NCBI RefSeq assembly: GCF_050948215.1 | Contig: NC_135153.1 | Coordinates: 10,630,058 to 10,694,057, forward strand | Source of the DNA: Halictus rubicundus | Lineage: Eukaryota; Arthropoda; Insecta; Hymenoptera; Halictidae | Length of the DNA stretch: 64,000 bases | Reading direction: 5' to 3' | In this document: in pieces, positions 11,433 through 23,444 of the stretch | How the letters are laid out: every line of letters starts with the position of its first letter | Numbering within the stretch: the first letter of the stretch is position 1 | Made by a program: the position numbers and the translations under genes | The notes under the pieces: model-generated | Told to the model about the DNA's origin: nothing | Databases searched by the model: none | The model's input: only the letters and a program-made list of their open reading frames with translations

Positions 11433-11800
11433 ATCACTGATGAGATATTGGACGGTTTTTCTCGCGCATGCGCGACGATTTTGGCATCAGTAAAGTAATA
11501 AAACTGGCTGAAATGGGATACCTTCTTTACCCCTCATAATTTCACAAAATTTGTTATGATTTGATTTTCAAAAATGAATGTATAACATGTATATATATTA
11601 TATTTGTTATATATTTATTATTATATATATTCAATTTAATATGTATACACGTAATATACAGTATATCATCTTAGACTTTTCCGGCACTTTCCCGCCAACA
11701 ACACTTCCCCGCTACTTTCTCCACAACGTAGATACAGTACTGGTTTTGGTCGCGCATACGCGAGAAAAATCGTCCAATATATCATCACTGCACTGACTGG
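11423..11800. repeat. Inverted repeat upstream of Plrg1 with GCGCATGCGC palindrome
   Basis: The left arm (about 11430-11492) and right arm (about 11724-11793) are imperfect inverses of about 60 bp. Both carry a TCGCGCATGCGCGA-type palindrome next to an AATATTGGACG / CGTCCAATAT block. The perfect GCGCATGCGC at 11464-11473 matches the consensus of NRF-1 and its fly homologue Ewg. The right copy has one mismatch. The proximity to the ATG suggests promoter or 5' UTR sequence, but function is not shown. Confidence 0.6.
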
Positions 11801-11841
11801 GAAAACACTGGTTTAAAGGAGGACAACATTCTTTGGAGAAA

Positions 11842-14474
11842 ATGGTAAAAACAATATTTCTTATCTTACAGTAACTGTTAATAGTAATTTTTAAGGGAAC
11901 ACTAAATTTTTCTCTTTTCATTTTCCATCTAGTATTATAGTGTTCTTTTTCTTTATAGGATGTTCAAAGACATTCCGTGCATACTCTTGTCTTCAGATCT
12001 TTAAAAAGAACACATGACATGTTCCTAACAAATCAAGGTACTTTACCACCAGTGGATCCTAATTTGTAAGTACATACTATTTCGTATAGGAAAAGCAATG
12101 AAAGTGTTGAAATAATATGCTAGGTTTATGTAGGTTAAGAATGAAAAAATCTTTGAAAGCAAAAGACTGTTATGGGCCCATATTGGAGCGAGTGAAAACC
12201 AATAATTTATCAAAAATGGAAAATGAACATGAAAATGCAGATCCTCCACCACCTGGTGGTACGTGTTTTAATTGTTTATATTTACATAAATTTCATTTAT
12301 AAGTGTTATTAAATATAAGAATTTGATTTATAGACGAATCCTTTGGTGGAACTAATAATAGTGCAATGATATCTTATAATCCACTACACAATAACAATGG
12401 AGTTGTAACACAAACAAATACAGGAGGGAATACTGTTAATAACATCTTAATGATACCACAAAAGAAAACACCATCTATGGCAAAACCAAAATGGCACGCG
12501 CCATGGAAATTATACAGAGTTATCAGTGGCCATCTCGGTTGGGTGAGATGTTGTGCTGTTGAACCAGGAAACGAATGGTTCGCTACCGGCTCAGCAGATA
12601 GAGTTATTAAGGTAAGACTTGTTTTACTTGACATTTTTATTTGTTTTTAGACATGTATGTATACTGGGTGTTTTAAAATATATGGGCATAACTTCAGGGA
12701 TGGATTCAATACGCTAGAATGACAAAAAAAACTTCATATAAACATATACTCAATATGACCTTGTTTCCGAATTATAATCGTTTGTGTATGATACTTGTAA
12801 TTTAATAATTTCCATAAAAAATTGTTCGATACAAGTTTCTAAATGATAGTACAAAGAACATGTATTAAACTGATTGAAACAAATTACAAAATAGTGTTTA
12901 CATAGCAGACCAGGAGGTCGTGCATGAAAAATGAAGTATTACTTCTAAATAATTCAAGGAAGCAGTCAATAGAGCCATAAGAAATACTGAAAGACATAAA
13001 TAGCTATAGTTCGGAAACAAGGTAATATCGGATATATGTTCATATGAACTTTTTTGTTCATGTTGTTTCATCATTTTTACCTTTAAATATTCTTCTCCAT
13101 TAATTAGTTTTACTCTTGTCTCACATAAATGGTTTGTAATATTTATGATAATATGTATTTTCTTGATACTATTTTCACATAAATAATGTAGATATGGGAT
13201 CTTGCAAGTGGGAAACTAAAAGTTTCTTTGACTGGACATATAAGCAGTGTTCGTGGATTAGCATTTTCTCAACGTCACCCATACTTATTTTCTTGTGGAG
13301 AAGATCGACAAGTGAAATGTTGGGATCTTGAATATAATAAGGTTAGTAAATAGACATATCTGGAATACACATATAACCATTTAGATTTTATAGTCGTAAT
13401 TGTTTTTTGTCTATAGGTTATAAGACATTATCATGGTCATTTATCAGCAGTGTACTCCATGGCATTACATCCTAATATAGATGTATTAGTAACTGCTGGT
13501 AGAGATTCCACTGCAAGAGTATGGGATATGCGTACCAAAGCCAATGTACACACACTTGCAGGTCACACTAATACAGTTGCTAGTGTTATTTGTCAAGCTG
13601 TAGAACCACAGGTATTCTTTACCAAGAACTGTAGAAATTTTTAAAGATTACAACATTCTAATACACTTCCCTTTCTCTTACTAGATTGTTACTGGAAGTC
13701 ATGATTGCACTATAAGGTTGTGGGACTTAGCTGCTGGAAAATCCAGAGCTACTCTAACGAATCATAAGAAAAGTGTTAGAGCTGTAGCCTTTCATCCATC
13801 ATTGTATGTATACGTATGCGTGCGCACGCGCGTGTAGACATATATGTTTTATACTAAAATGTTCTATACCCTTGATATGTTTATTTATGTAACCTGTCCT
13901 GTTTATTAGATACATGTTTGCCTCAGCATCCCCGGATAATATTAAACAGTGGAAGTGTCCAGAAGGAAAATTTATACAAAATTTATCTGGTCACAATGCT
14001 ATAGTTAATTGTTTGGCTGTAAATGCTGATGGTGTTTTAGTTTCTGGTGCAGATAATGGCACTATGCACCTTTGGGACTGGAGAACTGGGTAAATTTTAT
14101 ATAATCTCTATTCTGTTTAATTTAAATTGTAATATTATTCAATATCTACAACAATTCTATTCTATGTGCTTTACAAGGTATAATTTTCAACGTTTACAAG
14201 CGCCAGTGCAACCTGGTTCAATGGATAGCGAAGCTGGAGTTTTTAGTATTACATTTGACATGTCTGGTACTAGAATGCTCACCACAGAAGCGGATAAAAC
14301 AATTAAAGTTTATAAAGAAGATGATACTGCTGTAAGTACAATTTATTATCTATGAGTTAATTTTATAAAAATTAAACCATATAAAATTTCCTCTTTATTT
14401 GTCAATATTTTCAGACTGAAGAAACACATCCTGTTAATTGGAGACCCGATATAATAAAAAGAAGGAAATATTAA
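11842..14474 (+). CDS. Plrg1: Pleiotropic regulator 1, WD40 protein of the Prp19/NTC splicing complex (apparent 1-base deletion)
   Basis: Ten coding exons: 11842-11844 (ATG only), 11959-12065, 12134-12258, 12334-12611, 13192-13341, 13417-13611, 13686-13803, 13910-14089, 14178-14331, 14415-14474. PLRG1 (fly Tango4) is a nuclear spliceosome component. The N-terminal HSVHTLVFRSLKRTHDMF and the KPKWHAPWKLYRVISGHLGW entry to the seven-blade WD40 propeller match the family closely; later repeats include [20 protein letters not shown] and the tail ATEETHPVNW...IIKRRKY. All exon phases agree except exon 7. That exon is 118 nt where 119 are needed, and the frame is lost at about 13736-13743 after RLWDLAAG. 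With one extra A the product would be about 456 aa. A sequencing or assembly error in a short A run is the likeliest cause. The 407-nt palindromic repeat in intron 4 is listed separately. Confidence 0.9.
12662..13068. repeat. Palindromic repeat in Plrg1 intron 4
   Basis: Arms of about 57 bp at 12720-12776 and 13006-13063 are inverse copies (sharing ACCTTGTTTCCGAA and CATATAAACATATA-like blocks). The left side extends to an outer GGGTGTTTTAAAATATATGG end; a matching outer right end is not seen, so one end may be lost. Confidence 0.6.
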
Positions 14475-16979
14475 ATGTTGCAGCGTTTCTATTGATCGAA
14501 TAATTTAAATATTTGAAAGCATTACATCCAAATCAAATTCTTCTGGAATATCCCCTACTTTTATATGCATTGGTTTTGCGAATCTACTATATTTTGGCAA
14601 ACACTCGAAACATTTTTTATCACTCACACTATAATATGAGATGAGAATATGAGACTGTAATATAACACTTCTCATATGAACATGAGAAATATAACGACAT
14701 ACATAGTACTTAAATAATAGTAGCTATTCTTTTTTGTTGGTTGATATAAAAACTTTACAATGATCACCAACATGACATAACTTACAAGTTTCTACTGTCT
14801 CAGCCTCTTCTTCTTATCTTTCCTCTTCCGCTTTCGTTTTTTGTGTTTTCCTTATTATATTTTTCTTTTGCTTTTAAAATATCTAAAACATTGAAAAAGT
14901 TGTTACATCGTGGCACGGTGTAAGAAAAATAAGTGGTTCAAGTTCAAGGGACCGTCTTAGGCTGTGACAATTAGGTTTTAATATTGTGACACGACACCAA
15001 ATGATTCACTATAAATAAAGGTAGAGCAGTCTTTCAAAAAATTAACTCGATAGAGTGTTTCGTTCCGGTATCTGCTAATGGAGTCATCCATTAAGGATTT
15101 TCTAGCAGATCCTTGCTTTGGACACCTGATGATAGAAATTAAAAGTGATACAAATTCTTTTAACTAGCTGTGCGAGTACACACAGTAGGTTTTAAAAATC
15201 ATTTTTAAAAAAATTTATAACACTTTTCTTTCAATTTTGCATATTTGCACGTCCTCTCATAATCATGTATTTCTAAATTTCAAGATGGCGACGATAGTGT
15301 GGATAAGGTCCATGCCATTCCATTTGGCGAACCTGGCCACATATTTTTCGTAACCACTTACAAACTATTGCAAACTATATAGATAGGTCTCCTTACTCTT
15401 ATTTCTTATTTTTGTGCACGTAGCCGTGTGATGGGATTTAGGGATTTTGGGTGGTTAGGGTGCCCGTTGATCGCTGAAGCGCTGTCCTCATGGGAGACGT
15501 GTGAAAAATAAACTTTCAACAAAGATATACCTTGAAAATATTACGCGCAAATTACGAAGACCTAATATAAGTTGTGTTTGCTATCTTTTGTTGTGAACTG
15601 TACGTCATAAGCGATCGATATTTTAGGAGAACTCCCTCTATATCCTGCCCCTACCACTTGTTCCTACTTACAGTATAGAACCTGGTCTTTATTGATTGAG
15701 CTCTAAGATGTGTACTCTATAATTACAGAATAAAATCCGATTCGTTGGTTTAGAATAATTAAATAGTGCTTGTGCTTATGTGTTCAATAAAATTGAAACA
15801 AACGATTTGTATAACGGCTATCACAAATAACATCGGCTGATTGAAATTACTCGTGTAGATGACATCTAACCTATTTTTGAAAATTTTATTGGAGTACTAT
15901 ATAGAGCTAGTAGTTTACTGAAGTTACATTATTGTCATATACATTAATAAAGGTACTATTATGGAATTGTATGATATTGATGATAATATCGATCTGTGTT
16001 AATTCGAAAAAATGTTACATGTAAAAATGATTTTATTATAGTAACCATAATCATAATTTACATGAGCAGAATATCATTGGTATTGTTAAATATTACAATT
16101 TTGTGCAGTTATGCACTGATATAAAAGCTATGGAATAGTTTTGATAATTAGATTGCAGATCGTTATGTAAATCTACATTCTTGTAAACTAATTTACAAAG
16201 ACAAAAAATAAATAATAGATTGAAGCATTATCAAGCTTTATTGAGCTATCAGTTTACTCTCGTTAGAAATGCATAAAATCTGCAATCTATTCACGATAGA
16301 ATTTGACAATGAAATTTAGACAATTGTGACTTCATTGTACTTTATTTCTTTAATACGATCGATTATATAGCTTTTATAGTAGTGTATAATATTTATATTC
16401 GTTTTAAATACTAAGTTGAGACGATATATTAAAATTAAACACAATCTATATTATCTTTCTATCAGATATACACTGGATGTTATTTTAACACAAAGCGCAA
16501 TTGAAGCCAGTTAACAGGTTCAATTTCTCAATGTTGTTCCTGTTCGGCTAACCATCTAAATAACAGAAGGAATTGTGTCAACTAACCTCTACAATATTCA
16601 GACACTATAATATATCAGTTATGTGATATGTACTCATGGATATATAATAGGCCGCAAACTGCTAACACTAATGCAAATGTCCAATTTTCGTTGCCATTTT
16701 CAAAGTGGTTTCAAATCGATTGGACTTTGGGCTCATTGGTGAAAGTGGTGTGGCCATACAACGCGTGTGATATTATTTAATCTATGAGTCATTATGTATG
16801 GAGTTTACACTTTATATCGAATATCTCTTTCTTAAGCCGTATTCAAACACTTGTCAACTGTTGATGAATATATATATTTTATCTAATAAAAGAAGTTAGA
16901 CATCTGTTGTAATATTGAGCTTATGTATCGCTGATTATTAGATCTTACAGTATTTTAGCAGATACCTTGTTATACAATA
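14475..16979. other. Intergenic, Plrg1 to pasha
   Basis: About 2.5 kb, mostly AT-rich. It contains the Plrg1 3' flank and the pasha promoter and possible 5' UTR. I found no coding exon or structured repeat that I could support. Confidence 0.5.
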
Positions 16980-19936
16980 ATGGACAAGGTGAAAGAAGAT
17001 GTTATCAAAGAGAAACCGGAAGACACAGTTTCCACAAATGAAACCGTGTCGGAAATGAAGGATTTGTTGGAAACCAATAACGATATCCATAATAGAATGT
17101 CAGATGCGAGTCAATGCAGTCAAACAATGGAAGAAGATACTGTAACTGCTTGTAATAGTTCTACTATGGAAAAATGTGTCATGGTATCTAACACAGACAA
17201 CATCACAGTCACAGACGATTTAAGGCACTTTGATGTTTTGGATGATTTAGAACGTCATCCGGATCAAAACTGTTCGGATATGGACACTGATACAAATGGA
17301 AGTATGGATTCTGATGTACCTGATGAAGAAATTGAAGCAATGTTAGAAGAAGGTAATTCCTCATGAAGTAAAAAATTCAGTTATTGAACAATATGTGTTA
17401 CACATTTTCACGTTAAAAGCTTACGGGATAGAAGTTCTAAAAAATATGGAGAGTACAATATATGAAAGTATAAAGTATATGGATGGAAGTGTTTATCAAG
17501 TTAAAAAAAAAAGAAGAGATTACTTGTTCTTTTTTTTCTACTTCTTACCATAGATTGTACAGGAGCAGAGAACATTTTTTAGTTGAGTATTATATGCTAC
17601 TATTAGGTTTACCAGAGGAATTTAAAAGCAAAAGGAAAGACAAGAAAGATAGTGTGCCATACGAAGAAAAAGAAAAACTTGTCTTGGATGGTAAGCATGT
17701 GAATACTTTTGATTGTTTTTATGGAAAACGTAAATAAATCCGATCATGTAACGCATATCATATGTCATATGATTCCGAACAAAGTTCTTGCACACCTCTA
17801 ATATCATATAAGATGAAATAACAGAAAGAACGAAACACTCAATTTCTACAGAATAACACTGTTTATAGAAATTGGCCACAACCATTTCGATGTGCTTCCT
17901 GAGGGTTGGGTGCAAGTAACGCATAACAGTGGGATGCCTTTGTATCTTCATAAACTAAGTAGAGTTTGTACTCTTGCCAAACCATATTTCCTTGGACCAG
18001 GCAGTGTCAGAAAGCATGAAGTACCTGTAAGTGCTATACCTTGTCTTCAGTATAAAAGAGCTCTTCAAGAAGAAGCGGAAGAAAGACAGAAAGAGAAAGA
18101 ACGTGATCCAAACACAGAAGTATGTAGTCTTCCTAGCGCGAGAATCGAAACGATTCAAGAAAATCGGGCAGCTCATTCTTTAGACAGTGAACAACTAAGA
18201 AATTATTGTAAATCGCTCTTTCGTTTTAAAGCTATTAAAGTAATGAGATTTCAGTAAGTATGTTTGTAATGATATCTCTAACTCACAGCAGTTACCCTCC
18301 CAGTTATGTCAGGTTGTTGTTCATCGTTATCGTTTCACCTTCAGGTCATGGTCAGCAAGAAGAAAGTTCACAAAAAATAAAAAACACCGTAAACAATTAG
18401 AACGACCAACTTTACCCGATGGAACGAAATTAATAACATTTCCAGTTAGTAGCTCTAACGTGACAGGGAGTAATAATAGTGTTACAGGAGACGACAATGG
18501 CGGACAAAGACCACCAAAGCACTGGATAATGAACCCTTCGGGAAAAAGTTATGTTTGTATACTCCATGAATATGTACAACACGCGCTTAAAAAACAACCA
18601 ACTTATAAGTTTAAGGAATTAGGTATGTTAAAGAAACGTCACATTTATACAATAACTTATATTTTGAACCAGGTGCTTCTATCGAAATGTAGAATTATAC
18701 TGGTAGCACAATATGAAAAAATACCGGTATTATATCGGTTTCGGTACAGCCTTATTAATGCAGTTACCGGCATCAAAATCATACCGGTCTTAAGCCCCTG
18801 ACATTTAAACTGTAATATGTCCGGAAAGATATCTGAAAAAACATAGGAACATTCATTTCAGAAAACGCTGCAACACCATATTCTGCTGTTGTTTGCATTA
18901 ACGACATGGAATATGGCAGTGGCTTTGGTAGCAGTAAAAAACAAGCGAAGGCTAATGCTGCGCGCAAAACCCTAGAAATCTTAATCCCTCAAATGAAAGA
19001 TAAAATTTCTGGCGACAGCGGAGGAGACGCAACCTCCGGTAACAGCAGTCGAATGATCAAGGCATCCAGAACAAATTCCGACGCAGACTTGTCGTTTTTC
19101 GATGAAATCTCGATAACGGATCCACGAGTCGCGGAATTTTGTGCGAAAACAACTGAGCCATCACCTCATGCTATATTAATTACATGCCTACAGCGAAATT
19201 ATGGACTGGGAGATATGCACATCGACTATTCTGTAAATACTTTAAAGCATCAACGCAATGAATTCACAATGCGAGTCGGAAAACACGAAGCTACTGTTGT
19301 AAGTAGTTACATGTTAATCTAAAATAAACATAATTAATGCGAACTAAATGTGCTCTTCTTATTCTAAAACTTATAAGCAATAGACAGTATTTTGTATTTC
19401 AGTTGCCAGATTTATTATAAATTAATTAGTGATTAATTTTCTAGTCTAGAACTTTGAAAAAATCGATTTTTGTATTTAAAAATATGCTCATAATTATCCT
19501 GATTGATTGCCCCTTTTTTTAAATATGTTGATAACTTTATTCAAATTGCCATCGTCCCAAATTCCTGGTAAAATTATGCTTCGATCATTAATCGCTGTTT
19601 CAGGTATGTCGTAACAAAAAAGATGGTAAGCAACGCGCAGCCCAAGCAATTCTGCAACTTATGCATCCCCATATTCAGTCTTGGGGTTCTTTATTAAGGC
19701 TCTATGGATCTCGCAGTGTAAAATCTTTCAAAGAAAAGAAACAATTGGAACAAGAAATTACGCTGCTACAAGGTAAAGCTGCAGTGAATCAACCAAATCA
19801 TGCTATTTTAAGTAAACTTAGACAAGAAATGCGAAAATTAGCTGATCAACGACAAGCAATACAACCTATTGGTAAGTTCGTACCACCAGATTTGCCAACA
19901 GGGTCTGCAGCCAATTTGAACAACGTAGATTTATAG
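16980..19936 (+). CDS. pasha: Pasha / DGCR8, double-stranded RNA-binding partner of Drosha
   Basis: Six coding exons: 16980-17352, 17607-17690, 17869-18253, 18345-18622, 18862-19298, 19604-19936; total 1890 nt, 629 aa, phases consistent. The protein forms the nuclear Microprocessor with Drosha and clamps primary microRNA hairpins. The N-terminal 120 residues are acidic and Ser/Thr-rich. The WW-type haem-binding/dimerisation region follows (HNHFDVLPEGWVQVTHNSG), including the IPCL motif whose Cys is the haem ligand in DGCR8. Two dsRNA-binding domains follow, one in exons 4-5 (NPSGKSYVCILHEYVQHALK to KQAKANAARKTLEILIP) and one in exons 5-6 (SPHAILITCLQRNYGLGDMH to GKQRAAQAILQLMHPH). The C-terminal helix (LLRLYG...) contacts Drosha in homologues. 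The long 3' flank has AATAAA at 20221. Confidence 0.95.
18670..18800. repeat. Short AT/CCGG repeat in pasha intron 4
   Basis: ATACCGGTAT, TATCGGTTTCGGTAC, TTACCGGCAT and ATACCGGTCT recur within 90 bp of this intron. Probably a degenerate transposon-derived patch. The boundaries are uncertain. Confidence 0.35.
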
Positions 19937-22900
19937 CATCCTAGTCAATAATGCGAACCCTACAAATCTTACTTTATCTCATAAGTTTTGAAATGACGAA
20001 AGTATTTCGAATTTCGTTATCATTTTTGGTCTCTTCTGCACAAAGTATTTTTTATGCCAGATAATACATTGTAAAAACAAGATTCTGTAGAAATGGTCCT
20101 GACTAGTACATGTATGGCCTTGAATATTTTAATTTTTGACACACTGTACAAATTGATTGCTTGTAACAGGCTCCATTAAATAGGATAGGGTATTAATGGT
20201 GTAATGGGATGTTGGTTGAGAATAAATGACACTTAGGCTCTCCCAGTTTTCTACAATCGAAATATTAAGCTGTCTAAATACTACCTCGTCTGCCATATTT
20301 TTGTTCCACCATTATAGATTTTTAAATTAACTAACTTGTTATGTACCACTATAGATGTAGATACAATTTTTAAAATTAGAATTACTTTTCTATAAGGAGG
20401 CTAATGGTATATTCCTGTTTTATGTATGAAAGACGATTTTATATATATATATAGATCTGTATGTGAGCATTGAAAGAACAACGGTTTTGAGAACATGACC
20501 ATTTATTTGCAAAGAACTGATTACAATAAACTATACTTCAGTTCTATATGTATTAAGGCATCAAAACCTGTGTATTAATAACAGTGATAATGTATTCAAA
20601 AGTATTACAATTATTCTAATGAAATCACTAATAAAATTAATAATATAAACAAATGATCAAATTATAAATAAATCATTTAAATTGCTTCCACGAATATATG
20701 TATATATACATTATTTTATTAACTGTACCTGTCGTCTTCTTTGGCACTTCACATAATTTGTTTCTACATTATTCTTTGTTTAAACCTACGTTTTATACGA
20801 TACTTGAGTAGTCATTAATGTTCAACAATGTTAAAGCAAAATTAGTAACACAATCAGTGAGTTCTACTTCCATGTTGACTTTACTCTACTGACCATTATG
20901 TAGTCATAGATATTATATTGTTTATATGTATATCAAAGGTGATCCAAACTATGTCTTTTACTTTAACTGTTATTTTACTTGTGTAGAAAATACAAACATT
21001 AACGTTCATTATTTGTATACTGTAAACTGCAGATACGACTTATGTTTGGTTTTACATATTATGTATGCATTATATAGTTGTGTGTAAATGAAATTGTCAT
21101 TTGTTAAATACTGTGTAATATATAGCACATGTATAAATTTCATCCTACACAACTAGATATGTGTAATACCAGCAATTATGATTAAGTGTTTGTTACACTG
21201 TTAACGATAGTCAGTAATATGACTAATATAATATAATTTGTTAATTTTTGTTCTACATACGAGATACAGAATTTTTATTTAGTTTGATTTTCGTTTTATT
21301 TTTAAACATTAGTAACTATTGTGGAATTATATGCTCTGAAGAATTCTAAACCTAATCGTTCTTCATTACCACAAACATATTTAACTTTCCTTGAGAATGC
21401 GTAACAGACTGTATTCTTCAGGTATATTTTATTACTTCATTTTTTTCCTTTTTTGAGAATACGTTAACATAGAATATTGAATACGAATATGTTTATATAG
21501 TAGGCACATTTTAGTAGGATCAGAATTATGATGATTTCAACAGATATACAGTTGGAAAAAATCATTTCGTTTCGCGACTGCAAACGCATAATACTAATTC
21601 TTAATTATAACTTAAGTTACAGATATGTTTCCAGTGTACGTGTAACTTAAGTTACAGTATGATTTTTTAGAATATTAATGTTTTAATATCATCTTATACA
21701 TTCTATAAAATCTGAATCTATGTAAATAACTATACGTGTGTTCACTATTTTTAAAATAATTTTTTTGTGTATGGAATCATTTTGTGTATTGGATATTCAA
21801 ATGGTGTAAAATTTTGTAAAAATTTTACAAACTCTATATTAAATTGGTGAAATTTAATATTAAATTAATAATTGTATCATTGTCGATTATGTTACATTAA
21901 TGTGTTGATCCTTCAGTTACATCTACAATATGTTTATGTAATGTTTATAAGTCTGTGTTCTTCCTCAATCCCGTACGAAACTAACGCTGGAGGAAAGCCT
22001 ATTTTGATTCCTTTCATAATTTGAATTCATGCAGTAATTAAAGAAATTACTACTCTGCATATCATATACCATGTGTGATTCATGAAGTACTTCTTACAGT
22101 AAGTATTCATATATATTAAGATCTTTTCCTCAAAGTATATTACTCTAATACATTTAAATACGCGATTTCTAATTTTTATGTACAAGCTATATCAATACAA
22201 TGACTATATTCGTTTTTCATTATGAACTATACACAACAAGTCAGCATATTTCAATAATAATTTCAGTACGCATACAAATTTTGTAAACGCGTCTTAAATA
22301 AAATTTAATTTCGAAAATATTAGAAATTGTCTTCAACTATGACATATTCATTTCACTAAATACCTTTTTAAAATGAAACAGTGCATATCACTGTAAATAA
22401 TTCAAAATAAAATTATCATTTGCTATGCACTCCACAGTAAATAATTCATGGTACTAAAAATGTTAAATATGCTGCACATTAGTACATTATGATATTTCAA
22501 CACATCGATAAAATTAGTATATGATACATAAGAGATTGCTCAATTTTAACGAAATAGAATTAAACTTCTCGATTTTATCTACAACCATTCGTTTTATATT
22601 AGACGTGTATAATATTTTTAAAAAATATTACTGCATTCCAAAACTAAAACTACTTCATTATTTTGACTACTTTCCTTTGTATATTATATCCGATATTTAA
22701 TATATCGAAAATTGTAATACGACTGAAAAGAGGATGATTCTATACACAAAAATAAATTAAATAACAGAATATTCAACTTTTTAAAGAAATTAACCTCGCA
22801 TGTAAAATAACACTCTGTCAGCCTAAACTTTGACCACTATTTAGTTAGAAGTTACTTGAATGCTTGTACACCCGACAAATATCTGAACCTAATTTTCTCG

Positions 22901-23444
22901 TAAATTGAGATGAAAAAATCATATTCTATGTTTCTAACATATTGTTTTACATAGAATCACCTGTTTTCAATTTGTATCCTGATTTTCGATATCCTTTATG
23001 TTTGGTGTATGGTGGCCATGTATAAAATTCAGAAATTATTGAGAGAGAAAAGGACGCTAGTATATGTATTGTTATCAACGTGTACAGAGTGAGCAGATCT
23101 AGCGAAAGAATCAGATAGGTGGCTGTTCTACATGCAAGGAATAAGTCGAAAACGAATAAAACATTTTTCAAATGATGTTTCATTTCATTGTGTACAGTAA
23201 ATAAAAGTATACTGATGCATGCGTGTATCTAAATGCGTCGTTTTCGTATAAATGCCTACAATCGTATCAACTAATTAAAATACCTAATGTTGTTTGATTT
23301 TAAATGATTAAAAAAAAAGATCACTGTAAATGCGTAGTCGTCGTTAAGAAATAAAATACTGTATGTTGATCCAACAACATTACGTTCAACCAATTCTTGT
23401 AAAATGTTTCAAGTTACTTAATCGTTGGTCAGGAAAAAGAGCCA
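19937..23444. other. Convergent intergenic region, pasha to Rilpl
   Basis: 3.5 kb of AT-rich sequence between convergent genes, expected to hold both 3' UTRs. Candidate polyadenylation signals follow pasha (20221 and near 20525). No coding exon or clear transposon seen. Confidence 0.5.

Larger units (their letters stand above)
9177..11841. other. Intergenic, Phtf to Plrg1
   Basis: About 2.7 kb. It holds an unassigned stretch at about 9390-9770 that is less AT-rich than its surroundings, a palindromic repeat at 9950-10236 and AT-rich sequence. The last 550 bp are GC-rich and promoter-like, with a dispersed element and an inverted repeat. No gene recognised. Confidence 0.5.

Noticed and set aside
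14795..14860. Lysine-rich stretch (KHKKRKRKRKDKKKRLRQ) on the minus strand
   Set aside because: It would need an acceptor without a pyrimidine tract and no other exon was found; probably a low-complexity chance translation.
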